Assembly (NCBI GenBank): GCA_036346355.1
Contig: CM070578.1
Span: 17,002,501-17,066,500 of the forward strand
Reading direction: 5' to 3'
Length of the DNA stretch: 64,000 bases
Source of the DNA: Rhipidocladum racemiflorum
Lineage: Eukaryota > Streptophyta > Magnoliopsida > Poales > Poaceae
Shown piece after piece: positions 1-12,149 of the stretch; position 1 is the stretch's first letter; every line of letters begins with the position of its first letter. Below the pieces are notes generated by a model, which searched no databases, had not been told where the DNA came from, and saw only the letters and a program-made list of their open reading frames with translations. A program made the position numbers and the translations under genes.

Positions 1-1322
1 GAAAGACTGCCGGTACCCAAATTGGCGCTGAACGCGCTCCGGAGAGTATGGCTCAATGGCACTCATGCACAGGAGGAAGCATTTCGTCATCCAATAATGA
101 GGCTCCCTGTACCAGATTGGAGATATGGCCTCCCGACGCAACCTCCTCCGCGGCCTGGGTGGAAAAGGATCCCACGTGACCTGCTTGATGTCGGGAAGTC
201 TAGGTCCCCACAAGACGAGGGTAGGAGCCACGGTCTGATTCCTGGCCCATCGGAGTCTCGGCATGCATCCATTTGTAACCCAAGGTTGGCCTTGCGAGTG
301 GATGCACGTTAGCTTCATCGATGGGCACTGGGTAGTACCGCTTGACACTCTTGGTCGCGCTATGGGTAGGTACGACCAGACCACAATCAAGAAGCAGGGG
401 CAACCTCCCATTATTGAAGTTGGGTGTGACCGTGGCGGGCCGCACACATCTCGCGATATGTGTCTGCGAGAACCGCCGAGCCTCACCAGTAGAAGTCCTG
501 GTGCTGCATCTTTCGCACCTGCCGGCTAATTCCCGAGCCGACCCAAAGCGAGGTGGGGGCAGCGGAATCACCATTTCCGTTTGTAAATAAAATTCTGCAA
601 GGAGGAAATAGAGGTACACCTCGAAATGCCTATTTATCCGACCGAGGTCGGCGTTTTGAGACATGGTCCAGCCTCCGGAGAGTGTCGAGCCATGTGAAAG
701 AGACTCACGATCCACGATTCCCGTGTGCGTTGTGCCAAACCTGCATCGAAGAAAATCACATGTTAGGAAATCACGTTAGCTCCCAGATAAGTGTGGTCGG
801 TGTGCTTTCACATTTATTACCTTTCCTCTACATAGTTCTTCCATGCCTCTTTGGAGGGCTTGCGCACTACGAGGGGTTTACCGGAAAGTGGAAGGCCAAA
901 TAACATGGCGACATCTTTGAGGGTCACCGTCATCTCGCCGAAGGAGGTGGAAAGTATCGTCTCCGGACGCCATCACTGTCGACCAATGCGGTGATAAGGG
1001 CCCCGTCGATCCTAGGCATCGGGGTCCACTGGCCCTTCCTTCGCCGTAGGCTCCACGCACCATAAATGCGAAGCTAACAGCCCGTCCGTCCCAGGCCGTA
1101 TATGAACCGAGGGTCCAATGTCTTAATGTTCACGGAGCCACGCAGCGAGAGTGTTAAGCTGCAAGGACAAAGCAAGTAAGCGTCGAGCATAACGAAAGGT
1201 ACGTACGCTTGCGATACGTTACGACAGTGTAGTAATGACGTTACCGTCTGGCCGGAGGCCCACTTCCGGGCCCTGTGGTCGTCATCATACTTCGATCGCA
1301 ATAGCTCTGGCAACTCCATCAC
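1..1322 (-). pseudogene. Plant mobile domain (PMD) gene of MULE #1, decayed, runs off left edge
   Basis: Minus-strand segments match the PMD (aminotransferase-like) family found in MAIN/MAIL proteins and in some plant transposons. In transcript order I see an N-terminal piece ELPELLRSKYDDDHRAR (about 1320-1250), then WRPET...FGEMTVTLKDVAMLFGLPL (about 990-890), the hallmark PMD helix, then RPTLGYKWMHAETPMGQ (about 290-240), and near the edge SPERVQRQFGYRQ (about 40-1). The pieces lie in different frames, so introns and probably frameshifts separate them; around 975-990 a small indel seems to precede the WRPET motif. The gene lies about 200 bp downstream of the MULE #1 transposase stop on the same strand, the same order as in MULE #2. 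PMD function in transposons is not firmly known. I am confident of the family, less so of exon borders. Confidence 0.72.
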
Positions 1323-1524
1323 AAGCCTGCATAATCTCCATGGAATGAAACAATGAAATACAAAAAAATAACATCAGAAGAAATTAGAAAACCACTTTCC
1401 TTACCAAAGAAATTTAGGTTCATAAATTACATAACTGAAATTTCACGAAGAGAATGCAAAATGAAGGTAGTAAGAAGATGTTGCATGTCTAATGCGTATA
1501 GTTGAAATATTACATTGGACAACA

Positions 1525-3886
1525 TCACCCTCTGTTTGGGCAGCCTCTACGGTCATGCCCTGTCTGCCTGCAGATGCGACAACGCCGAAGGCCATCGTCT
1601 CGCTGAGATGCATCCATGTCACCCTCAAACCGCGCGGAACGCGGTCTACCCGGCGTATCGCGCCTTAGTGTGGGGTACGGGAGCCACGTAGGGGGTTCGG
1701 AGGTCTTGTAGTTCGTGCCGATGTTGAACGGTTCGAAATGCCCCACCCATGTTGCTCTAACGGCATCCATACGGTAGTACGGTGTGACATATTGTGTGCC
1801 GTCGTTGTCCCCCATATCACGGCACGCTGCTAGCACGTGCGAGCAGGGGATGTGCTCTAGGCGAGGCTTGTTGCATGAGCAGGTCGCCTCATACAGCCGA
1901 GCTGGCATCTCTCGGTTTGTGTCCCCGCGGAGTATCGAGCGGTGCTTGCGCTTGCACTCGGCGAGAAAAATGTTCTGCGCAGGTCCATCATGCGCGTCGC
2001 GGTGGAATTGAGCTTTACGCCTCGACGGCCAGCAACAAAGCCTCGACACGGGGAGCGAAGGTTGAGCCGCAGTTGTACGCCGCCCTTTGGCGATCAACAA
2101 AGTATTTCGCGGTCCTAAAAAATGTCAGCTCAATGATTGGGCAAATGGGTAGGCAACGAGCCCCCCGCAGCACATTGTTGTACGACTCGGCAAAGTTCGT
2201 CGTCATGATGGAGTATCTGCAGAAGAGAAGCATACCGTTTAGGTGCAAAATAGTGCTGTCAAATGATGTGGTACCGTACTAGAGAGGGCATTATCTTACC
2301 GAGCACCGTTCGTATCGTGCGCCCAGGCCCATCTCTCAGCGGGTTTACGAGCTATCCATTGAGCGAATGTCATCTTGCGCCGTACGGAGACCTCCGAGCC
2401 ACCAATTACCTGTGTGCCCTCCATGGTCTCTTCCGCCACCAGTTCCTTTGAGCGCTCGTTCAGCTAGTTAAATATAAATGTCGAACTTGCGCAGTTGGTT
2501 TTGCATGCATAGGGTTTTGAATAGCTTCACCATGTTCTTGTTCCTGCACATGGTGTACAGGTTCGCCCCCAGGTGACGCATGCACCATCTACGTTGGACG
2601 TCTCTCCACAGGCAAGGGCAATCTTCATCTTCCACCATTCTATCGAGGGCGTTCAGCAGCCCTGCATTACGGTCCGATACGACGCACACCCTGGCCCTAT
2701 CCCGCACCACACGGGTCTTCAACAGGGATAGGAACCAGTACCAGCTGTCGTTGCTTTCGCTCTCGACCACGGCGAAAGCCAGCGGTAGTAGCTGGTTGTT
2801 TGCATCGGCAGCTATGGCGGTAAGAAGGGTGCCATTGTACTGGCCGGATAGAAATGTTCCATCCACGCATATAACAGGACGGCAGTTGCTGAATGCCGTG
2901 ATGCATGGACCGAACGCTCAGAACACCCTGAGGAGGTAGTAGTGTTCTGGAGCAGTCGTTCCATCGGGAAAGCCGCAGGTTCAACAAAGCAATAGCATAT
3001 TCGGGCCGGGTTTGTTGCGACTATCCGCCTCGAGGGCGTGGAGCCCAATTGAATGACTCCATAAAACTACCAAACATCATTTTCAAAGCCATCTGCTTTG
3101 CTCGCCAAGCCTGGCAGTAGGTTATGGACATCCTGTCTGCTCGCATCTCAAAGCAATTATGGTTGTGGGCCTGAGACCAAGGTCGGCCTTCAAAGACGCC
3201 TAACAGGATTTCAACGATGAATCTTGATTTCACCACGCCGCTTGTGTTCGAACAAGCGCCTGCAGGCATGTGTGCGGTGTGTACCGCCGTATAATGAAAT
3301 GGTCTCGATGTTTAGGCGCTGAGCACGAACATAGTATCCGCCTTGCCGCCCTTTCTTACATGTAAGCTCGAAGCAAGTCTTGTCCGAGCGATGCACGCGG
3401 TGGTCACGCCCGGGTCACCACAGCGTAATTAGTGCGTATGCATCGCTTGTCCTTTGTGGCGAACTCCTGGTCGAAGTTCTATGTCGCTATGGTCTTGCCC
3501 ACGCTTAGAAATATCCTCCAAGCGGGCGAGAACCACGGTCGGCCGGGTTCGGCAAGTGCAAAATGCGATTGCTGGCCCCGGTCCTCATCTTCGTCAGGAC
3601 CATCACCGTAAGTAGGGTGAGGGTCATCCCCTAGAGCATCCGCATCCACCTCAGGGACGGGCGCATCCGTCTCGCCAGTCCCTGCTAAGCCCCCTTGACC
3701 GGGGACTTGCTGCGAGCTCATGGCAATTTCCTCTTCGGGCTCGGGTTGTTCGTCCGCATTGACCCCCATGTCCTCCTCCTGGCTCGGCTCGTCCTGCCTC
3801 CCAGCGGGTGCGAGGACCAGCTTCACGTAAACACCTAGTACGAACCCTTCCTCAGGCGGCCTTCTCCATGTAGAACTGCCAGGCAC
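1525..3886 (-). pseudogene. MULE #1 transposase (MuDR/MULE DDE, SWIM and CCHC zinc fingers), decayed
   Basis: Decayed Mutator-like transposase. In transcript order: an acidic linker rich in E and D (3880-3480); a DNA-binding-type segment ending in a KSRF...ITYCQAWRAKQMAL block (about 3250-3030); the DDE core with first Asp in VDGTFLSGQYNG (about 2870-2830), second Asp in VVSDRNAGLL (about 2680-2650) and Glu in NFAESYNN (about 2205-2180); a SWIM finger CSCN...HIPCSHVLA (about 1880-1815); and a CCHC knuckle CRICRQTGHDRRGC (about 1575-1535). A likely intron (GTAAGA...CTGCAG, about 2295-2225) precedes the NFAES exon. Damage includes a Trp-to-TGA change in the segment just before VDGTFL (about 2930) and several frame shifts between 2870 and 3480. 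The PMD gene follows directly downstream. Confidence 0.85.
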
Positions 3887-4560
3887 TCGTTCTACTGAGC
3901 TCGAATAGGTCAGACACGTAAAGCAAGCTATTTGGCACTACATGGGGCCTAACCCCATCTACCACGAGCTTGTACAATGTACGATCAACACTAAGAGCGC
4001 GTGCGGCCGCTCTTTGCTATCAGACGCAACTCTATCGGTGGATTTACAGTTGTCTCTATGTGTGCGCAATTATGCATGCTGACAAATGGGCCCTGCAAAT
4101 TTGCGGGCTCCCCCCCCATGCCATATATGAAGCGGAATGGCCATCGATGACTGTAGCATTACATAATTGTAGTCATCAATAATTGCACACACGCACCGCT
4201 AACATATTTAAACATATTGGCATTACTCAAATTTTAATTACAAAAGAATAAATGTTATGGTTACGTACAGTTAAAATGTATGCCAACATATAATTATATA
4301 TATGTTATATAATATACTATCACAAGACATATGCAGTTTATGAAATCCTAAAACCGCATTCCACACTCATGATATCATGTGAAATACTACTACACAGAAA
4401 GGCATTGTATACTTTACATTTCAGGTTCGTACGGACTAAGTAAAACAAATATACGTAGCTAACAAATTAATTGGCTGTTTTTTTTATCTTTTTGTGCGCA
4501 TGTATTTCTAGGTGATACGATTAATTTGCAATTTTTATGGAATGCGGAGATTTATCTACC
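3887..4560. other. Upstream flank of MULE #1 transposase, no recognisable gene
   Basis: AT-rich DNA beyond about 4180, with short ORFs on both strands and no motif I can assign. Being directly upstream of the minus-strand transposase, it may hold 5' exons, introns or untranslated sequence of that gene. I could not identify a MULE terminal inverted repeat. Confidence 0.3.
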
Positions 4561-6760
4561 AGGTTCGCAATATATGGTGTTCACTCGGAGAAACGCATGC
4601 ATACATACATTTCATCATAACAACATAATTTTGGAAGTGTGCTAGCAGCATGATATAAGGGGACATGCTTGCCTTGCTCTGAGTTTTCTGGAACGGCGTG
4701 GAGGTCAACGTGTGCGGTCTCTGCAGTGTGGGTACCTACACGAAGCAAAAACAACAATACGAAGTCCAATAAGTAATAAGGGAAAATAGCTTACAATGGT
4801 GCGGAACTTCGGCCCACCAATATTTAAGTCGGATTAAGTGGCTACTTTGGTTCGAGTTGTAAAGTTCAGAAAGGAGGTCAACTCCTTTCGGGTCCAAGTA
4901 GATATTACATCCAAAAAACAGTCCTTCGCTGCAGCGAATCATCGTGCGAAATAAATACAGTGCAACGTTCGAGCAGAAGCTCGGCAGAGGGTCCTGACCT
5001 CTACAGAGACTCCTTTTGGGTCAAAATAATTATGTCAGGTTAAGCAGCTACTTTGGTTCGAGTTGTTAGGTTCAGAAAGGAGCTCAACTCCTTTCGGGTC
5101 CAAGTAAAGATTACGTCCAAAAATAAGTACAACAATACGAAGTCGAATAAGTAATAAGGCAAAATGAATTAACACAAGATGCAATTTACGTGCAGCCGGT
5201 ATTTAAGTCGATTAAGCGACAACTTTGGTTCGAGTTATTAGGTTCAGAAGGAGGTCAACTCCTTTCGGGTCCAAGTAATGATTACGCCCAAAAATAAGTA
5301 CAACAATACGTAAGTCGAGTAAGTAATAAGGCAAAATGAATTAACACAAGATGCAATTTACGTGCAACCAAGATTTAAGTCAGATTAAGCAGCAACTTTG
5401 GTTCGAGTTATTAGGTTCAGAAAGGAGGTCAACTCCTTTCGGGTCCAAGTAATGATTACGTCCAAAAATAAGTACAACAATACGAAGTCGAGTAAGTAAT
5501 AAGGCAAAATGAATTAACACAGTACAGAATTTCGTGCAACCAGTATTTAAGTCAGATTAAGCAGCAACTTTGGTTCGAGTTATTAGGTTCAGAAAGGAGG
5601 TCAACTCCTTTCGGGTCCAAGTAATGATTACGTCCAAAAATAAGTACAACAATACGAAGTCGAGTAAGTAATAAGGCAAAATGAATTAACATAGTACAGA
5701 ATTTCGTGCAGCCAGTATTTAAGTCAGATTAAGCAGCAACTTTGGTTCGAGTTATTATGTTCAGAAAGGAGGTAAACTCCTTTCGGGTCCAAGTAATGAT
5801 TACGTCCAAAAATAAATACAACAATACGAAGTCGAATAAGTAATAAGGCACAATGACTTAACAAAGTCCAGAACTACGTGCCACCAATATTTAAGTCGGA
5901 TTAAGCAGCAACTTTGGTTCGAGTAATTAAGTTCAGAAAGGAGGTCAACTCCTTTCGGGTCCAAGTTGTGATTACATCAAAAAAAAACACAGTCATATGC
6001 TTAAGGTGAAGATCGTGTGAAATACAGACAGGCCGATGGTCATCGGAGGGTCCAGCCCCCCCAGACAGCACAGGGTTACCTCGGCAGAGGGTCCCAAAAT
6101 AAGGTTGTTAATTCATGTAATATTCTTACTTACGTAAACATCACCGTAAAACTGCACAAATGTAAATACGGCAATCTAACCTAACAAGTTCGTCACTAAA
6201 ACTGCACCGACCAAAACATACTAGTATTTGTGAAGATTTGTAACTAACCTTCTTCAAGTAGTACAGAAGATCAAAATAACTCGAGCTTTGAACCAATAAA
6301 TGTTCGTCAAAAACACCTGCAAGATACAAATAATTTATGAAATAAACAAAAATTATTATACTTTGCGAAAAAATAAACAAACCACAGAGCATTAAAGTAG
6401 GTCGTCATATATGGTGTTCACTGAAAGTAACGCATCCATACATACATTGAATCATAATAACATAAGCTACGTCAAAGCGTGGTATTAACATGAAAGAAGG
6501 GGAGGTGCTTGCCTTGCTCTGAGTTTTCGGGAACGGCCTCGAGCTCAACGTGTGCGGTCTCCGCAGCGTCGGTACCTACACGAACCAAAAACAACAATAC
6601 GAAGTCAAATAAGTAGTATGGCCAAAAAAACTCACCACTTTCGGGCCACCAAGTTTTAAGTCCGATTAAGCAGCCACTTTCGTTCGTGTTATTAAGTTCA
6701 GAAAGGAGGTTAACTCCTCTCGGGTCCAAGTATTAAATTTGGAGTCCGATTAAGCAGCCA
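4560..6760 (-). repeat. Tandem ~172-bp array carrying an exon-like unit, with larger flanking duplications
   Basis: The marker actttggttcgagtt recurs near 4843, 5050, 5222, 5395, 5567, 5740 and 5911, with a diverged copy near 6677. Spacing is 171-173 bp within 5050-5911. On the minus strand each unit encodes a peptide like LDPKGVDLLSELNN, about 30 codons, followed by AT-rich intron-like sequence. At both outer copies (4735-4940 and 6590-6730) this exon is followed by a second conserved exon, AETAHVDLHAVPENSEQGK and AETAHVELEAVPENSEQGK, after a tag|g acceptor-like site. Three middle units share a CGA-to-TGA stop, suggesting amplification after that mutation. I do not recognise the protein. Confidence 0.75.
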
Positions 6761-7143
6761 CTTTCTCTGATTATTCGTGTTATTAACTTTCGCTACACTA
6801 AAAACCGGTGTCAGGTCACGGTTCACCACCAGTACGAAAACCACCTTCTCAAACTTATACAAAAACTCCGATTAAATGTCAACGCTCCTCACCTCGTACA
6901 AATGATCTGCAAGAAAAAGATAAACACATAAATACTCATCTCCATAATATAGCCTTATCACCCATGCAGAAAACAAATGGAGTACCAAAACCTTTCAGTA
7001 CACCAGTAGAAGCAACAACCCACAAAGCCTAATTGCGAATAAAATGAGCAGCACGAAGAGGTGGAGAGCACTACAAAGCCACAAGTATCTGGCGTGAAGA
7101 GAGCCTACAGATTTTAGCGTGAAGAGAGCGACGGACGAGCTGC

Positions 7144-7158
7144 CTTATATAGAAGGGG
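7144..7158 (-). promoter_or_regulatory. Possible core promoter (TATA box)
   Basis: Read on the minus strand, TCTATATAAGG lies in an otherwise mixed-composition stretch and would place a transcription start near 7120, reading toward the tandem exon array and MULE #1. The sequence is nearly symmetrical, so a plus-strand reading is also possible. No experimental support can be seen. Confidence 0.3.
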
Positions 7159-7374
7159 AGGTGATTACTGTGTGGACCTTAATCGCGATTTTCTTAAGCG
7201 TAACTGTATTATTTTCTTCTAATCACGTTCATTACCAACATTAATAGCCTTTGGATTGTGACTCAAAGTGATTTGATGAGACGTTTCGCTGTTGAGCCAT
7301 GTGCATCCATCCATCTACGCGCCGAAAGCACCAGGCATGAGTGCAAAAACCAAAATTTTTGAGTGGCCCGGCAC

Positions 7375-7705
7375 CCAATCGCCGCCGCGTCTGTGCCGCC
7401 ACCACCGCCCGTCGCCCCACCCGCATGCCGCCACAGCCTCCTCCGCTGCCGGGCCCGCGTGGCGCCCCGCCCGCCACACTGGCTGCCGTCCCATGTGGCG
7501 GCGAGGCCTCCATCTGCGCCGGGCCCGCGTGCGGCCGCCCGACCCGCCGTCGCGCCGCCACTGGTGCCGCCGTCGTGTGGCGGCGGCCAGTCTCCTCTCG
7601 CCGTGGCGACCGCCGCGCCGCCACTGGCTGCCGCCGTCCGTGTGGCGGCGAAGCTGCCGCCGTGCCACGTGGCGGCCGCCGTGCTGCCTGGCGGCCGCCA
7701 TGTCA
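7375..7705. other. GC-rich CGCC low-complexity block
   Basis: About 330 bp of very GC-rich sequence made of irregular GCCGCC, GTGGCGG and CGGGCCCGCGTG(C/G) motifs, flanked by AT-rich DNA. Long open frames exist on both strands, but they encode only Ala/Arg/Pro/Gly-rich low-complexity peptides. Similar composition occurs inside the giant LTRs at 46260-46625, 57590-57670 and 58650-58870. It may be CpG-rich promoter or first-exon debris, possibly captured by a transposon. Confidence 0.4.
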
Positions 7706-10544
7706 TATTTGAGATTTTTTGGTTTTGTTGTATATTTCTGCAATTTTCATTTATATGTTGTATATTTGAGCATTTTTTCCTATTTCCTGATGTTCGTCTA
7801 TTTATCGTCCGTTTTGTGCGCTGCTTCCACGGTGTAATGCGGCACGCCCTGTGGGTCCTATCGTATTACCTTCACAGAGTCATCGTTATGGTAATCTCTT
7901 TTGTGCCGTCTTAACCTCTCTGTTTTCCTATGATTATACCATTCTCTTTACGTCTGTTTGCGTCCCGTTTCGTGCGTGCAGGACATCCTACCTCACCGTC
8001 AGTTAGTCCTACTGATGCGGTTCAAAATAGGAAAAGGACAAGATTGGCCAACCTATATCGTCTTTACGCTAGAACAGGTTTGTGTTTGCTTCTTTGCTAA
8101 CTGTTATGTGCATGATGCTTGCTTGTATTCGTCTCCTATATCATCTTTATATTAGAATAGCTCTGCGTTTGCTACCTTGCTAACTATTGTATGCATGATG
8201 CTAGCTTCCGCTCTTTTCCTATTACGGTTCGTTCATTGCAGCTATGCTTCCTGCATGTTGCCCTTCCTGTTGCAGGTATTGCCACTGCTTCCATTCCTGC
8301 CTCCATCAGAATGCCATCTTTTCCTGCTTCCAAGGAATATATTTCTTACTTAAAAGGTTTGCCTCAATGTTTCTTTCATCCTGTTTATTATGTTTTTCTT
8401 CCCAACTATTATTTTTCTTCCCGATTTCTGTTCTTTCGTTGTTCGTAATTGTGGTTGTCAATAGAGACAATGGCGCAGCACAAGAAATTATTACTACCGC
8501 ATGATCCATGCCCACATGCATGTCATCGCAGAAAGCGAAATATCTACGGCTTGCTTCGTGCCACATGATCCATGCTTACTGATAAAGAGTCCTTGTTCCA
8601 ACTGCAAGGTATACTATTCTATGTCCTTGGCCTTTGTCGAAATGCTAAAAGAACCCAGTAAAGCTAACAACTGAGTAATGCTCTTCCTCTTGATTGCAAT
8701 TATAGTAGTAGAATCAATCGTCTCAGTTGTTCGCTCCTAGATAGCCATTATAGCAGTCAAAAAAACTGAAATGCTCCACTTCTTTTAACCACACTTACTG
8801 ATTAAGAGTTCATGTTCCAACTGCAAGGTATACTATTCTATGTCGTTGACCTTTCTGTACACTGATCTACTTCAAAAAATCGTATAAAGGTTGTTTAGGC
8901 CACCTGTAAAATTTTTATGGTAAGGAAACAAAATCGTATTTCCTTTTCCATACAGTAGAGATACTTTCTTGTAGTGTTTCCTTTTCCATGCAGTCAAAAT
9001 ACTTTCTTTTAGTTGTAAGATGCAGAAATAATAGAAAGCAGAATTACAACCATGATTCCAATTGGTTGTTTGCATGTGCCAATAAAATACGAAAATATAA
9101 GTATAGTGTTGGGTCATTAGAAGAGGCTCGATTTTTTGCAACTGATCTGATAGATGGAATGTTACTGTGATTGATCCTTATTTTTAAAGATCGTTTTCGG
9201 TTTTTCTACGGCTACTATAGTAGATGGGATGTTTGATGGATAGTAGAGAGTTGTGTTGCTGGTCCTATTTCTTCTTTCCACTGATCATAGTGCTTATTGG
9301 TCACCTTTGTGCTCTGCCGATGAGGAGATAGCATTGACCCCTGGGCATACATAAAAAAAAACATCTAAGACTGAAAGAAACCACATGAATTAAAGTTAAA
9401 TAAGAAATTATATTGGCAATAAAGCTTAGAAGGAGTGAACAGGATTTTAAACGAATTCCTGTCGTTTAGAATTTTAATTTGATTTCGATGTTTCTTTCAT
9501 TATCACTTATGATCAGCTAGGTAATAGCTCACGATTAGCTCTTCCATTATCCTCACTAAGATAGTTAAATGTGGCTAACTTATTGTCTTCAATAACGATT
9601 TTGGACCTCAGTTTATCTGAAATTAATACATAGAAATACATTGTATATGTATTAGGGGTAAGCGGCTACAAATATTTGACTAAGCTAAGATACTTTTTCG
9701 GTATTAGCTTTAACTGACTATAATTTTGCAAAAAAAAAAATTTGCTATCGAATGCTTTTCTTTGCCTATAAAGTGTTTATTGTGAGGGTTTTTCGATTAT
9801 TCTGCTGTTTAGCTTTTTCCTTCTGGCGATGCTTTTTTTTCATGACTGCCATTGCTTTTGCGTTATTAGTACACCAATGTATTTATGATTGCATGAACAC
9901 TTCGATGCTACCTAATTGCGGCGTGGTTTCTTGTGTCTGATGCAGGACCTATAGAGCCATGGGTTAAGTAGATCTAGCCTTTTATACCCTTTCCATGTAT
10001 CTCTGTCAATGCCAATCAGGTTAGTCCTTCTTGAAAAATCAAACTTGCTCTCGTATTCCTTTTTTATAATAAAAAAACAGGTTAGTCCTCCTTCAAAAAA
10101 TCAAACTTGCTTTCATATTCCTTTGTTTTAAAAAAACTCTCATATACGAATGTTGTCTTTTGCTATTCTGATTTGATCTGGATTATTCTACGTTTGTTCT
10201 TTTGATAATTTTTTCTGGTAGTCAAAGTCTTTGATGAGTACTCTTATGTTCTACGTTTTGTTTACAACTAGCTAATTAGCCCATATTACTCACTGCTTAT
10301 AGCGAATCAGAATCATACCTATGTATTACTAAGACTATTACTTGTCTCATGCGATACGGCGTGGCTTCCTTTTGTGTAGTTGTTAATAGTCAATTCGTGT
10401 ACCTCACAAGATTATTAGAATGTTTTTTTTGGACATATTATCCCTCTATATATTACTATTCTAGCTCATTTTCTCATCTCACATATTACTATATTATTCG
10501 CAGACATTAACTTACGCGGCGTGCCGCCGCGTGTGCATTTCTAG
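7706..10544 (+). mobile_element. Probable Helitron body with defined 3' terminus; 5' end not found
   Basis: The right end has Helitron features: a perfect 7-bp-stem, 3-nt-loop hairpin CGCGGCG-TGC-CGCCGCG at 10515-10531, then 9 nt, then CTAG at 10541-10544 followed by host T. Host sequence beginning TAATACATACTTTTGA resumes exactly as the giant LTR at 59450-59490 does, so the junction is independently supported. The interior is AT-rich and has diverged direct repeats near 8095/8175, 8575/8800 and 10016/10079, the last a ~60-bp adjacent duplication. No Rep/helicase motif is visible, so it would be non-autonomous. I could not find a 5' TC terminus; the left bound given here is arbitrary. Confidence 0.55.
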
Positions 10545-12109
10545 TAATACATACTTTTGAGTAACTTTTCTTTGATTGGGAGAATAACTATTTGGATGAC
10601 ATTTTGGATGGAACAAACATTATAGATTGTAAATTGGAGTTAGATGAATATTAGTGTTGATGTGGGGGTAGTTATTATGAAATTGATCTATGAATGGTGA
10701 TTTGGATCCGGAACCAAATTTAAGTAGAGCTTCTTTGAATATTAGTGAATGTTAGAGAAATAGTATTGAGACGTTGATTCGGTGAAAGTGATGATTAAAG
10801 AAAGAATTTGGGGTTACTTAACAAATCATAGTGTTAATTGTGGTGGGCTAGTTGATTAGTGTGCAATGCATATATGTTTGTGGAAATAGCATGGGAATGG
10901 AAATTGTATGGGTTGGATGCTTTGGGTTGATAAAATAGTATCAAAGAAGATTTGGAATTAGAAAATATTATGAATGAAGTCAATTGGATTATTAGATCTT
11001 GTTAGGAAAAATTATTCAGGGATTGATTAAGAAATGGATGATTATGGAAATATGGTATCGCGATAACCATTTATGTGGAATTTGAATAATGCAAAATAAG
11101 TGTGATTTATTTAGGCAATTTGGTATCATCAGTTGTGGAAACTACTTTTGTCGATGAATTAATGAAATCTTGGTTTTATGGAATCTTTCTTAAAAGATGC
11201 TTGAGGTTGAGATTATGAATTATTCTTTGTGAATTAAGTAGATTACAAGATTAATCGATATATGGATGATGGATAATCAATAGTGTGACTTATATTTTGA
11301 GGAAACTATTTCATATACAATAATGTTAGTAGCTTAGCATGATTTTCGAGTCATGATGGCACATGTTACAGACTCTATTTGTTGGAGTACCATAATAATA
11401 GAGGGGGATCTTGGTGCCTTCATGAATTTTGGAGGTTCCAGAATTGATTATAATAATTTTTATCAACACCGAGAATTAAAGATTATTAAATAAGTTGTTG
11501 GTGGAATAGAATAGTTTGGTAGAAATGCTTAAACTCGCAATCGGTTATGGGCGGGAATTTTTTATAATTCTTGAAAACTTGTATTGAAAATTACAGGCAA
11601 AATGTATTGCCATTGGTTTACAAAATAAAAACAAAATAAAATGATTTAGACTTGGGCGGAATGGTTTGTCTGACGGGTGCGGATAGAGCACTGGTCTTGG
11701 TTTGTACAAGTACCGCCCTAAGTCAATTAAGGGCCGACGCTTATGATTGTCCATTCTAAGCATTACCGTATAACCACATGTCAAAGTGGGCATGACCTGG
11801 CTAAATAATTTGTATAGACCTAGCTTTGACATCACCAGTTGGTTGAATGTGGGTGCCGGATAGAGGCATGACTGTTTTTCTCACACGACGCAAGAGGGAG
11901 CTTCTATACTGGGTGGATAGAACCCTAACAGCGGCGAAACCTCAGCGGGTGGAATCGGGCTAGGTAGATGCATTATAAAGGCCTTGTCATGATCTCTCTG
12001 CCGACACACTAAAGGAAATGTGTTAATAGTACTTGGCACACTAGCTACTGATCTGGGACTAGTAAAGAAATACACAGGGTGTTCTGGACAGCGAATTTGA
12101 GGACCTACA
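10545..12109 (+). mobile_element. 3' part of a giant LTR, family L2, truncated at left by the Helitron
   Basis: This stretch aligns by eye with the right third of the giant LTRs at 45029-49559 and 56371-63420. It shares the distinctive gactttgg-type middle, the nggcggaatggtttgtct block, and the terminal segment ctactgatctgggactag...cctaca. It ends at CCTACA (12109). The start coincides with the Helitron 3' terminus. The LTR's 5' two thirds are not seen upstream, so either the Helitron is very long or that part was deleted. Confidence 0.75.
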
Positions 12110-12149
12110 CCTATCTTCACTATACTTCAATCCGAGTCATTGTCTTATT

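Noticed and set aside
4800..5990. Centromeric satellite
   Set aside because: The ~172-bp period resembles centromeric monomers, but the array is short, units carry an exon-like coding segment, and no long homogeneous array exists.
7241..7914. Long overlapping open frames on both strands over a GC-rich block
   Set aside because: They encode only Ala/Arg/Pro/Gly-rich low-complexity peptides in several frames at once, as expected from GC-rich DNA lacking stops; no domain or codon signal favours one.
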